Translations under genes and position numbers: made by a program | Notes under the pieces: model-generated | Told to the model about the DNA's origin: nothing | Databases searched by the model: none | The model's input: the letters and a program-made list of their open reading frames with translations, nothing else | DNA from: Morinoia aosen | Taxonomy: Eukaryota; Arthropoda; Malacostraca; Amphipoda; Talitridae | NCBI GenBank assembly: GCA_030386875.1 | Contig: CM059566.1 | Span: 37,112,068-37,176,067, forward strand | DNA length: 64,000 nucleotides | Direction: 5' to 3' | Shown here: one piece after another, positions 49,854-59,895 of the stretch | How the letters are laid out: each line of letters starts with the position of its first letter | Position numbering within the stretch: position 1 is the first letter of the stretch

Positions 49854-51755
49854 TGCCTTTAATTCTTTGAAATCTGAGTCAGTGATAATGAAATTTTTTT
49901 TACTGTATTATCCCCTCCAAAATAAGAAAAATTTTCAGCCCCCAAAAAATCGAGTACGCGTTCCTTTGCTCATTTAAATTCATTAAACATGAACACAAGA
50001 TACTGCTTCCCTACGAGGGATTTGCTTTCTCTAAGAACGTAAAATAAACATGATGACCGATTTGCGTTCAACAACGCTTAATTTAATCATTTTTCTGGAC
50101 CCGTGAAATCAAATTGAACAACTCCTGTAACATTGAAACTCAATCGTGAACCAAAAATGATTAGATTTCAATGTATCGTCACAAGCTCATCAGACGTGTT
50201 CAGCTGTATTCAGATGATATCCTTTATAATAAACCTATCTAGGGGATTTTTAATAGGTAATAATGAAAAGAAACGAGTGTATTAGTTGTTTAGTTGTTTC
50301 ATTGAGATAAACTTACATTTTTGAATGTTTCGAATATCAAAACCTTTGATATTTAAATGTAATCAGTATCAATTAAACCAGAATAAATTCTTACTCGTTT
50401 TATTTCTATAATTTATATGTTATCTCTATTATTGTTCTCATTTTTAAGAGTGTATTAGGGTTCATGATTTATGTTAGTTAGTCGGACGTTTGCACAGTGC
50501 CGCATGCAGAGGTACACACAACGGTAATCCTTCAATGTCATGGTCTCTCTAAGGTTTATGTGTTGCTCCGCCAAATAAAGGAGAGGGCTTTTGAGAGTTT
50601 AATTCATAAACAGACCGTCGCTCGCAATTAGTTGAGTGGAACTATCATTGTAAATTTGTGTATGAATTATAAATTACCTTTTAAAACTGGGTTCTCAAAC
50701 AAATTGTCTTCATTTTCGCGTCCAATTTTCTTAATGACTCTAGCGCTCGTTTTTACGAACAATTGTATGAAAACGATCGTTTCAGTGTTAAAAATATAAT
50801 GAAAGTTTTGACAAGCTCATTCTCCTGCCCGTCAATGACCAGGTATCAATTTCAATGAACTCTGTTCGGGATTTATCGCAGATACAAAGCCATAAAATTT
50901 CTTCTGTGAAGAGCAAAGAGCTACTCCGGGTAAATTAATTGTTGAGAGAGGAACTATTTTAAGACTGGATAACTGAACGTATTAGGGACTTTTTCAGGTA
51001 TTCCAGCTCACAAAAACTGAACAATGCAGCGAAGGGATCGCTTTATCTCAATGAGGGGAACGGCATGCGCCGAAAAATTGGGATGGATCAGTTGCTGATT
51101 CACTCCAGTGAAAGGTCAGTGAGTTGAATGCTATATTTATGTGCACAGGATGTTGCCAAATTAGGAAATTAATTGGTAAAAAGTCCCTGAAAGCCTTTCG
51201 AACGCGTGAATTTCCCTTTTTTAACTTCAACGACTGACTTGTCTGCTTTCAACTTCAACAGCAAGAGGTAACAATGGCTGTTGAGCGAGTGAAAATTGAA
51301 TATTAAAAATTGATCTTCTGCTTGATTGGGTTATAGAAACATGATTACTCTTTGTTTTCGTGCAACGAGGTTATTACTCCAATTTTTTAAGCCGGAGAAA
51401 AAATATCGGATATTAATGGGCTTTTTGTAGGCTGTTAATTTCATTACAGAGGTGTCCTCCGTCGGGCCCTCAGTTCACACGAGGCTCTGATAAGACGAAC
51501 GAATCGCGTGAAATTATTCATTTATTTGTTGCAGTGGCTAGAGCGAGCTATTTCTTGAGTAGGCAGAATTTCAGAAGTAATGCGACCCAAACGACCGTAT
51601 CCTAACCGTCCTATATCACTGAAGCTATACTCGCTACTAGGTGCTTATCGACCCCTCATTAAAATTGCGAAAACGTAGGTAAGCATGAAAGTCGACTATA
51701 TATTCTATGACTTCAACGGTGCACGGAACTCCATCGCGTGGTTTTTATCGTTAGG
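49854..51755. other. Non-coding stretch
   Basis: AT-rich with no recognisable gene or tandem repeat. Confidence 0.5.
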
Positions 51756-52022
51756 ATTTATTGACACTCATGAGAGTCTTAATTTTTAAAGTGAGTATTC
51801 ACCCATCAAAATATTTTGCTGGGTTGCGGTAGGGGAAGAGCAGCAAAACAACAACGCTGCATCATAAAATCTGGGGAAATGCTTTTCATTGGAATTTATT
51901 GACACTCCTGAGAGTCTCAATTTCAAAGTGAGTATTCACCCATCGATATATTTTGTTGGGTTGCTGAATCTACAGAAGAACAAAACAACGCTGTGTTATA
52001 AAATCTCGGGAAATGCTTTGCT
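51756..52022. repeat. ~148-bp tandem duplication
   Basis: TTTATTGACACTC starts at 51757 and 51905. GAGAGTCT, AAAGTGAGTATTCACCCATC, GGGTTGC, AACAACGCTG and GGGAAATGCTTT follow in both copies with modest divergence. Non-coding. Confidence 0.92.
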
Positions 52023-52469
52023 GAATTGCTTCAAAATGTTTCCTGCGGGCACAGGGTGATACAAAAATTTAGTGGCCCCTAAATCTCTATGATGAACGCG
52101 TCCATGCGCTCGACCAAGATTGACTCATCAGATGGCGTTTTATATTGGCCGTAAATATTGGCGACATGTGAGTAAGTCTCAAAGAATAGACTGAAAGTTA
52201 GGCGAGGACATTGGATGCTTTATACATATAGTCTCTCTGTATCATCAGTTGTCCTCTTCACAATACTTGTAGTAAGCTTTATTCTCTGTTACGGTGCGGC
52301 TCGTCGGGTGCGGAGGTGAACTGACGCTCCGCATAAACGCGGCGTCAAACATTTCAAAATGTAAGGGAACGAAACTTTCCCAAAACCCCAAACTCGAACT
52401 GAGTATCTGTGAATGTGCTTTCTACCTCATTGAATCGCGAAAGTGAAAAACAGTAATTAAATACAATCA
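52023..52469. other. Non-coding stretch before LINE 2
   Basis: No gene was recognised. A GC-rich patch at 52290-52345 has several CpG and short self-complementary motifs. The 5' border of LINE 2 could lie anywhere from here to about 52500. Confidence 0.4.
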
Positions 52470-54117
52470 GTTGTGACCAATTTTATTGTGCAAAAACAGA
52501 CTGGTGCTTTCTGTAAACTTTGTCTCCACTCGAAGTCTGTGTAGCGACCCTCGGTGTAGCTTCCCTCCCTGGTCAACCGCAACGCCTGCTCCTCCCTCTT
52601 CCGCATATAGAACAAACGTACCACTAATACCACCATGGAAACAAAAAAGGTCCGATGAAGTAGCAAATTTGAATTTCGTGAAGACAAACATAAAACACAG
52701 TGATAATTTTTTTGTAATTTTTATCAACTATTGCAAAAATTATGTTGAGTGCCTATGACGCTCAATTTCGACCTTTAATCCTCAAAATTGTGCTCAAATT
52801 ACTTTACCAGTAAGTAACTCTGTCCTTTTATTGAGAACTCTTTGTGAAACAGTGACGTAAAAAGTGATTTAGAGAAAAATAAATTCTGTAAATGTTGAAG
52901 GTCTCAAAATGAGTGAATAAAATGTGACACCCTGAAACAATAGACCTCTATGAGGGCCCAGCTACCCCAAGTCTGCGCCCGCACCCCTTCCTCCCCCCAG
53001 CCTACCCTCTCCTTGGAAAAATTGCCACGCTGTAATAGTGGCTAACTTAAATCTGTGTTCACTGCTAGAACATAATTCCACAACGTGAGGCGAATTTTCA
53101 GCAATATGACGTCTGGTGGATAGCTCACCATAGCAATCTTCACACGGAAGAAATTGTATTGTTTTCTTCACAAGCAGACGAACGAGCAACGCCAAGCTGG
53201 ATCACCGCAAGCATCCTGCTCCCCCGCACCCCCGTCTCTGTCTACTCTACCTTCTCTTTTCCTCTACCCCTCCGGCTCTTGCTTACGGGCGGCTTCTCTT
53301 CATCTGGCATTAAAAGGCAGTCATTTTCGTCTTCAAATGTGAACGAGCAACGCAATCCCTCATCCGCAAACATTTCAATGATAGCTATTTTTCTTGTTGA
53401 AAGTTAATCACCCAATTTTTCAACCTCCTCTGAATAAAAAAATTTAACTTTTCTTTTAGTCAAATAGTGACCCACTATTTACCAAAATAGTTAATTTTGG
53501 TAAATAGTGAATAGTGACATGAAAAGTGAATGAGGGATTACAAATTTACAAATTTACAAATTTTGTAATTATGAAACGTTGAGAAACTGAATGAGTAAAA
53601 TGTGTCAACCTGCAAAAGTTTGAACGTCATTGTCGTTATTATTCACTTCTTCTTCTTTGAAGGAACTTTTAAATATAAAAATTAAATAAACTTGATCCAG
53701 CAACTTCGGAAATAATTTACCATGTTAAACATAGTAAGCCTGTGTTCACAGACAGAGCATAATTCCACAATGTGAAGTAAACTTGAACAATACGACGTTT
53801 CTCGAATAGTTCACCAGAGCAATCTTCTGATGGAAAAGTTGAAGTTCTTTTCTTTCTTTTTTTTTCTTTTCTCTTTTCTTCCCCAAGCAGGACAGCAAAC
53901 AACGCTGCTCTGCTCTGCCGACCGCAAGCATCCTGCCCCCTTCTGCCCCCTCCTCCCGCTCACACTCTGTCCTCCTCTGGCTTACACCCCAAGCCCCCCC
54001 CCCCCCGCCCCCCCTTTCCTACTGGCAGTCTCTTTTTATCTACCTTTAAAAGGCGAGGTCTTCTACTTTAACCCAATGAACAAAATTTAATTTTTCTTCC
54101 TCTCTATCAACGTCACA
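52470..54117 (+). repeat. Tandem ~680-bp 5' modules of LINE 2
   Basis: Modules repeat upstream of ORF1. CTGTGTTCAC...CATAATTCCACAA...GAGCAATCTTC-like text at 53050-53150 recurs at 53730-53830, about 682 bases later. GAATGAGTAAAATGTGTCAA near 53590 has an earlier partner near 52909, about 680 bases before. Each module has a pyrimidine-rich, GC-rich segment (ACCGCAAGCATCCTGC at about 53204 and 53921, a weaker match near 52575) and then TTAAAAGG just before an AT-rich part. The last module runs into the ORF1 ATG. It contains a C/T tract (53845-53890) and a C13-G-C7 run (53994-54014). The layout recalls promoter monomers of some LINEs; promoter activity is inference. Confidence 0.75.
53473..53509. 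other. Perfect 16-bp stem-loop in a 5' module
   Basis: CACTATTTACCAAAAT (53473-53488) and its exact complement ATTTTGGTAAATAGTG (53494-53509) enclose AGTTA. AATAGTGAC also occurs on both sides as a direct repeat. It lies in the AT-rich half of the middle 5' module of LINE 2. It may be a small insertion or a structural element of the leader. Confidence 0.85.
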
Positions 54118-56306
54118 ATGTATCAATATAGAACTCGTTCAACTACTCGGAAGGTTGCCCCATCTGAAAAAACAACATCCTCCAGTACAGCTTCGTACAG
54201 AAAGCTCAGTAAAAAGCGCAAAGCACCAGCCATAAAGCAGAAAGGCAGACCTAATAAATCCGCCCCTGTAAATCCATCAGTTCAAGGTCCTCAAACACTC
54301 AAACCGAAAAATGCTTCTCGGACGTTCGTGAAGTCTGATATAAGCAAGTGTTTCTCAGCCCCTAAAGCATCACTAATGACTGCAAAATCTGAGTCATCTG
54401 ACACGGGCGAAAATCTCTCAGACGCTGCTTGTAATAATTCAGCTCCCAGTAATAATTCATCTTCTCAAGTTCGGAAACCTGCTACGGGCACACCCGAAGC
54501 GAGTTCAAGAAATTACGTACAAGCAGCACTCGACTTGCAACCCCACGCTTTGGACTGTGTCCGAGAAGACTCGTCGTCCACAAAGCCGAGAACCTTTAGT
54601 AAAGAAGATACCGCGTCACTGGCGGAATCTGCCACAGCACTGCGAGCTCCTTCGTCTCGCCGAAACGATTGCGTCATGGCGACGTCGCCCCTGCCCTGCG
54701 TCACTGAGAAAGCCCAAAATCGTTCACCGTCGACGGAAACACCAACGTCATCGTTAGAACGCGATAAAATTTTGGATGTGTGCAATCAGTCAGAAAGTAA
54801 AAGGGGTAATTTTAATTATAATTTTAATGATAAATTGTGTGTAGACCTTTCAGGTGGCGAAGTTATGTTTGAAAATGCATACGCAGCAGCTGATAGTGGC
54901 AGTAAAATACCTCAGAGCGTAAACTGCGAGGATAACGTAAGATTTTCAGTGGATAAAAATACAACTAGACCTGTTACCGCTTTTGATGGGTACTTACATC
55001 CTGTCCAAATGACCAGTTCCCAAACTATTCACGAAATAAATAACACGCTGTCTCTTACCGCTGCATTTCTCAATAAAGCTTTGAGACAATATTGTCCCCC
55101 AAGCCCAGCGTCGATTTTTTCCACTGTATCAAATATTCAAGTGATTACAGAACAGCTTTTTGCTTTAAATTATCGTATCAGCGCTCATGATTTTACGCCG
55201 GTGGTAGCTACGAGTAACCATCCTTATGCGAAATCCCCTTTAGACACTTTTCTCGTTGGAGACAATAGTCTCACAAAAATCAACAGAGATGACATTGATA
55301 GTGCATGCAGGATTCAGACCATAACTTCGGAACGTCTAAATGATCTCTATGAGGAGATTGAACGCGCACCTCCTTTCAGGAACTATATAATTAGTTTCAA
55401 AGGTTTGAGCCTCTCGTCCCAAAATCTCACGAAATTAAAAAAATTGATCATGACAAAGAATCTTCTTTCTCGTATTTATGTGGTGAGTGCCTGCAGTGGG
55501 CAGCAATTGTACATGCATCGAGCCTGTGCAGAAAAATTGGTCTTAAACTGATTCCGCTGCGAGCAAATGTAAAAACCGGTCCTGTTGATGAAGCTTACAA
55601 CAATGTCCGCACTTGGCCCGTTACGCGAGAAGACACGCATCATTTTCTTCAACAAATTGCTCTAAAATCACCTTTGAGACTAACTTCACATTTTATTTCC
55701 TGTATCCGAAACTCCCATGATCTGAATGAAGAAATTGAATACTCTAATGATTATTCAAAACAGCAAAATGAGTTGAATGATTGTTCTAAGTTGACCGCCT
55801 ATCCACGTGAAACCTCCAGCAGCATAAACCGATGTTCGCCTTCATATAACAAATCCTCTCCTCCCCTCTCCTCCCGATGTTTGCCCTCATATAACAAGCA
55901 CTCTCCTGCATCCGCCACAAACAACTGCGGAGTGCCTACAAAAAATAGGTTTTCATTGCTATCCAATGCTGATGAAGAGAATGAAAAGCCCCTCTCAGAC
56001 ACGAGTAGAAATCAACATCCAATCACATACTCGGAAGCAGTAAATTCAACAGGAAGAGAGAAATCGCTGCAAAATTGCAGTCGACAATCGATGGAAAATC
56101 CACTACCCAACGGTATGCACAATCATCACCAGAAAAATATAATTGACACGAGCATTTCTCAGTTCTCTGCAAATCCCCATACGAGAAATCACCACAGAAC
56201 GGGAATTCAGAGCCAGAAAAACGTAAATTCCCCGCACCTCTCAGAACCTCTTAATGACGAAAAAAGTGCGAAAAAAACGTCTCCAGCCCCATGTGTGAAC
56301 GCATGA
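54118..56306 (+). pseudogene. LINE 2 ORF1 (one frameshift), unknown fold
   Basis: Starts at ATG 54118 right after the last 5' module. The first frame gives 477 residues to TGA at 55549. A one-base shift in the GAAAAATTGG run near 55532-55540 leads into a second frame that stays open to TGA at 56304-56306, for about 729 residues in all. The N-terminal ~230 residues are basic and Ser/Thr-rich and probably disordered. Residues ~290-480 look folded (E-I-N-N-T-L-S-L-T-A-A-F and F-R-N-Y-I-I-S-F-K-G-L-S-L are typical stretches). The tail is again Ser/Asn-rich. I see no CCHC knuckles, RRM or esterase motif. ORF1 proteins of LINEs usually bind the element RNA; that role here is inferred from position. 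Confidence 0.75.
56303..56306 (+). promoter_or_regulatory. ATGA stop/start overlap between ORF1 and ORF2
   Basis: The TGA that ends ORF1 (56304-56306) overlaps an in-frame ATG of ORF2 (56303-56305). Overlapping stop-start codons drive termination-reinitiation in the LINE SART1 (TAATG). The same device is the simplest way for this element to express ORF2. Another ATG of the ORF2 frame lies 12 bases upstream (56291), inside ORF1, so scanning or reinitiation upstream is an alternative. Confidence 0.6.
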
Positions 56307-56782
56307 ATTCCACAATGGATGAATTGAAACGATCATGGAACATAAAACTGATTCCCACCAAAGCCGATGGACACTGCCTCCTCCACGCAGTAGCTCATCT
56401 ACTTACAAAACAACCAGCATCAAAATGGAATTACAATTCCCTAAAGGCTGCAATCAAAACAGAGAGTAAAGCAAACTACAGCACATATGCTAAGTTTTTT
56501 GACAAGAACAGTGGCGACATGCAAAACCTCATAGATAATTACATTGACGAAAAACATTTTGACCAAGCTGTTGTAGACCTTATACCACTAATCATTTCAA
56601 ATGTGACAGGCCAAAAACTTCTCGTCCTGGATGAACGAGATCATTGTGTTTTGAAAATATCAGTCGTTCCCATTTCAGAGTTATCAAATAATAACCCTCC
56701 ACTACTGCTCCATCGTAAAAACGATCACTACAGTGCTCTTGTCACACAAGGCAAAAATCAGACCGGGGTTACCTCATCTTGA
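56303..56782 (+). CDS. LINE 2 ORF2 N-terminus: OTU-type cysteine protease
   Basis: About 160 residues that fit the OTU (ovarian tumour) deubiquitinase/protease fold. Near the start is I-P-T-K-A-D-G-H-C-L-L-H-A-V, the D-G-x-C signature with the catalytic Cys. About 115 residues later is L-L-H-R-K-N-D-H-Y-S-A-L-V, with the H-Y motif that supplies the catalytic His. Between them, an N-Y-I-D-E segment and a hydrophobic helix and strand (D-L-I-P-L-I-I-S-N-V then L-L-V-L-D) follow the usual OTU order and spacing. The frame stops at TGA 56780-56782 but runs on without further stops into the endonuclease, so this is the front of ORF2, not a host gene. OTU enzymes cleave ubiquitin or polyproteins; which applies here is unknown. 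The start could also be 56291. Confidence 0.8.
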   Translation: MNSTMDELKRSWNIKLIPTKADGHCLLHAVAHLLTKQPASKWNYNSLKAAIKTESKANYSTYAKFFDKNSGDMQNLIDNYIDEKHFDQAVVDLIPLIISNVTGQKLLVLDERDHCVLKISVVPISELSNNNPPLLLHRKNDHYSALVTQGKNQTGVTSS

Positions 56783-58390
56783 CAAAGTGCCGCTGCCCAG
56801 CCAAATAGTAGACTTTCTTACATAGCAGATGCTGGGCCAAACACCCTGGGCAACTTAGACAAAATCGATAAATCCCCTGAACGATCCCATCGAGATAGTA
56901 ACCTCGCTACCTTTAAAAAGAGTGCTAATATAGGTAAAATCAAAATCAAGCATGTAAATGCTCGAAGCCTGAATGGTAAATTGGATGAAATCAGAGTAAT
57001 GTTGGTCACTGAAAAAATTGACATTTCGTTCGTCTCAGAAACATGGTTTGATTCACGAACCCAAAGTTCATTTTTTAACATTCCTGATTACGTGTTGTAC
57101 CGCTACGATGGCGCTAAAACCAGCCGAGGTAGCGGATCTTGTATTTTTGTGAAAGAAATGTACTCAACATCTTCACTACTAGCGAATAAAGTTTGCGAAG
57201 GCGTTGAAATGGTTTGGTTAGAAGTGCAAATAAATAAACACAAATCAATAATCATTGACAGCCTTTACCGGCACCCATCGTCTCCCCTAAATCTAACACT
57301 AGATTTCATAGAGGAAACCTTCAAAGAAATCCTTCAGGCAAAAAAATCATTCTTTGCTTTCGGAGATTTCAATGTTGACCTAACGGACAAAAACAACCAG
57401 CTAAGCAAACTATTGTATAAACTAAGCTTATCACAAATGGTCAAAGAACCGACTCGCATCACTAAAGTCTCTGCAACTCTCCTCGATCTAGCAATCACAA
57501 ATAATCCCACCGCAATACTTAGTACAGTAATATCACCTTCTATTTCCGATCACCACTCTTTAGAATGTGAAATTAATATTGCGAAGGAAAGACAAAAATA
57601 CCGCTTAATGACCTATCGCTCGAAAAGGCACTATTCAGCAGAACTATTTCAAGAAAAACTACTCGATAGGTCTACCGAATTCCAGAAAATGATGCAATCT
57701 GACGATGTTGACATACAAGTGTCAATTTTCAACGAGAACTTCAAAGTAGCTCTCGACGAATGTGCACCTTACGTCACCAAAAAAACCAAGCCAAAACGGA
57801 CTGTTTGGATTACTGACGAAGTTAAAGAGATGAGCAGAATAAAGAAAGCTAACTTGAGAGAGTACAAAAACAATAGATCAAACAGTACCTTATACAAGAG
57901 ATATAAAGAACATGAAAAAATTCTTCGAAAGAAAATCACTGAAGCGAAACAAACTCACTTCCACCAGGCACTGATAACGGCTAAAAATAACCCGAAGCGA
58001 ACTTGGGAAATCATTAGTGAGGTAGCCTCATATAAAAATTTAGATCGCATAAGTAATTTTGAAAACCCCTTGGCAACAGCCACGGATTTCAACAAATTCT
58101 TTTCAAAAGTAGGGGCTCAAGTTTTCAGTGAGGTGTGTACCAATCCAGATGAAACGACAATTGAAAATTCATGCCCCACTGCACCCTCGAGGACTGATGT
58201 CAAGTGGAGACCACGCCCTGTCGATTTACCAGAGTTACGAAACATCTTATACTCACTAAAAAACACAAAGGCAGTTGGACATGATGGTATCAGTCTTCAA
58301 TATATCAAAGACAGTTTCCCTGTTACAGCACCATGGATTCGTCTGATAATTAATACATCAATAGTAACCAATACGTTTCCAAACCAATGA
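56783..58390 (+). pseudogene. LINE 2 ORF2: APE endonuclease and RT lead-in
   Basis: Same frame as the OTU part. A ~50-residue linker leads to K-H-V-N-A-R-S-L-N at about 56950, the first APE motif. Then come V-S-E-T-W-F-D (catalytic Glu) at about 57035, S-R-G-S-G-S-C-I-F-V, Y-R-H-P-S-S, F-G-D-F-N-V-D-L at about 57360, and I-S-D-H-H-S-L at about 57545. All catalytic positions look intact; the enzyme would nick target DNA to prime reverse transcription. Residues up to ~58200 are the basic linker, and the RT lead-in K-A-V-G-H-D-G-I-S follows at about 58270. TGA at 58388-58390 stands where Trp is expected (F-P-N-Q-W-K), a one-base change. The first ATG after the upstream TGA (56981) lies inside the domain, so independent translation from there would lose the N-A-R-S-L motif. 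Confidence 0.93.
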
Positions 58391-59155
58391 AAACACTCCA
58401 TTATTAGACCGTTGCACAAAAGTGGTGACCTAAATACAGCATCAAACTACAGGCCCATCAGTCTTTTGCCTGTCATGTCCAAACTATTGGAGAAATTGGT
58501 GACAAATCAACTGTCATTTCACCTGGACGAGTCAAATTTACTCCACCAAAATCAATATGCCTATAGAAGAAATACTAGCACTCAAGACGCTCTGCTCAAT
58601 ATATCTGAAAAAATATACAGTGACATCGATCAAAAGAATGTAACACTCTTGCTACTACTCGATCTCTCTAAGGCGTTCGATAGCGTCCAACATGAAAGAC
58701 TTCTACGTAAAATACTGAACTTGGGAATAGACACGCAATGGTTTGAAAGTTACTTGTCAAATCGATCTCATGCAGTCCGCATAGAAAACAAATTGTCCCC
58801 ATTCATTCAAAACAATTTTGGTGTTCCCCAAGAATCCATTCTTGGTCCGCTACTGTTTTCTATTTTCATTAATGATTTCCCTCCAATGCCTTCTAACACA
58901 CGGATCTCAATGTATGCAGATGATGTTCAAATTGCAATAACAAGTTCTGTATCGGAAATACCACAGACGCAAGTTAAAGCCGAAACTTTACTGACTAGCC
59001 TGAAATCATGGTACGACCGAAATGGTCTCAAAGTAAATGCTAATAAAACACAATGCATTATTTTTGGATCCAAAGATGCAATTAAAAAACTTCAGATCTT
59101 ACTCTTGCAGTTGGAAATGATAAAATTAATGCATCAGAAAAAGTTAAAAATCTAG
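58391..59155 (+). pseudogene. LINE 2 ORF2: reverse transcriptase domain
   Basis: Continues the same frame after the TGA. Motifs in order: I-I-R-P-L-H-K-S-G-D, N-Y-R-P-I-S-L-L-P at about 58450, L-L-D-L-S-K-A-F-D at about 58660 (catalytic Asp), G-V-P-Q-E-S-I-L-G-P-L-L-F at about 58820, and Y-A-D-D at about 58915. The fourth motif normally reads P-Q-G-S; Glu in place of Gly is a probable inactivating change (one base, GGA to GAA). The frame drifts near 59085-59095 through a one-base indel and meets TAG at 59153-59155. The RT would copy the element's RNA at the nick made by the endonuclease. Confidence 0.95.
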
Positions 59156-59748
59156 GTATCTGGTTCGATAGAAATATGTCCTTCAAATCTCACGTTGAGA
59201 CTACTTGCAACAAAATCTACGGAACTTTGATGTTTTTTCATCGTATAAAAAGTATGCTAGACGAAAAATCCAGATTATTAGCCATTCAATCCCTTGTGTT
59301 ATCGCGCATTGACTACTGCAGCCTAGTATGGGGAGACTTACCTCAATACCTTCAAAGGGACTTACAAAAATGCATGAATTTTGCAGCCAAGGTGGTATGC
59401 AACGGTAATTTCAAAAGAAGTGATCACGTAACCCCTCTCCTCAATAAACTCGGCTGGATCCCTATCCAAGAAATGCTCCTCATGCAGAAGGCCCAATACG
59501 TATTCTCCTCGTTATATCTTCCTCAGAGAAATGCTGAGATAGTGCGTTTCCATCCACCCACTGTAACCAATCAAAAACCGAACAGAAACAATAATGTCTT
59601 AGTCAACTATCGTTCATCTCACTTAGGGCTAAAGGCTCTGTCCATATCAGGCGCCTTACTGTGGAACAAACTTCCCCTGAGTATTAAAGTCCCTCAAAGA
59701 CCGAGAGAATTTAAAGCCAAAATAACTCGTCATCTTGTGTCTCAATAA
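59156..59748 (+). pseudogene. LINE 2 ORF2: thumb and CR1/L2-like C-terminal domain
   Basis: After the indel near 59090 the reading resumes in the next frame with V-K-N-L-G-I-W-F-D and runs to TAA at 59746-59748. S-R-I-D-Y-C-S-L-V-W-G-D-L-P, D-H-V-T-P-L-L-N-K-L-G-W-I-P and A-L-L-W-N-K-L-P follow in the order seen in CR1/L2-group LINEs, where the C-terminal region after RT carries a similar D-Y-C...L-P and W-N-x-L-P pattern. There is no RNase H domain. Apart from the indel at its start this part is intact. Confidence 0.88.
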
Positions 59749-59895
59749 TAATCCTTACTTACAGAACATACTGAATGAGTACTGACGAATCTCATTTACC
59801 TGGTATCTCCATTGCTGAACAATCTCCCTCGCTCATTGTTTTATAATTCAAGACATCAAACAACAGTTTTGAAGTATGCGTAAGTATTATGATTT

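Noticed and set aside
54513-54785. - strand frames inside ORF1 and the 5' modules
   Set aside because: They are shadows of ORF1 or of pyrimidine-rich DNA, with no family resemblance.
56291-56782. A host OTU deubiquitinase gene or independent gene insertion
   Set aside because: The frame starts at the ORF1 stop and continues without further stops into the endonuclease after a single TGA, so it belongs to the LINE.
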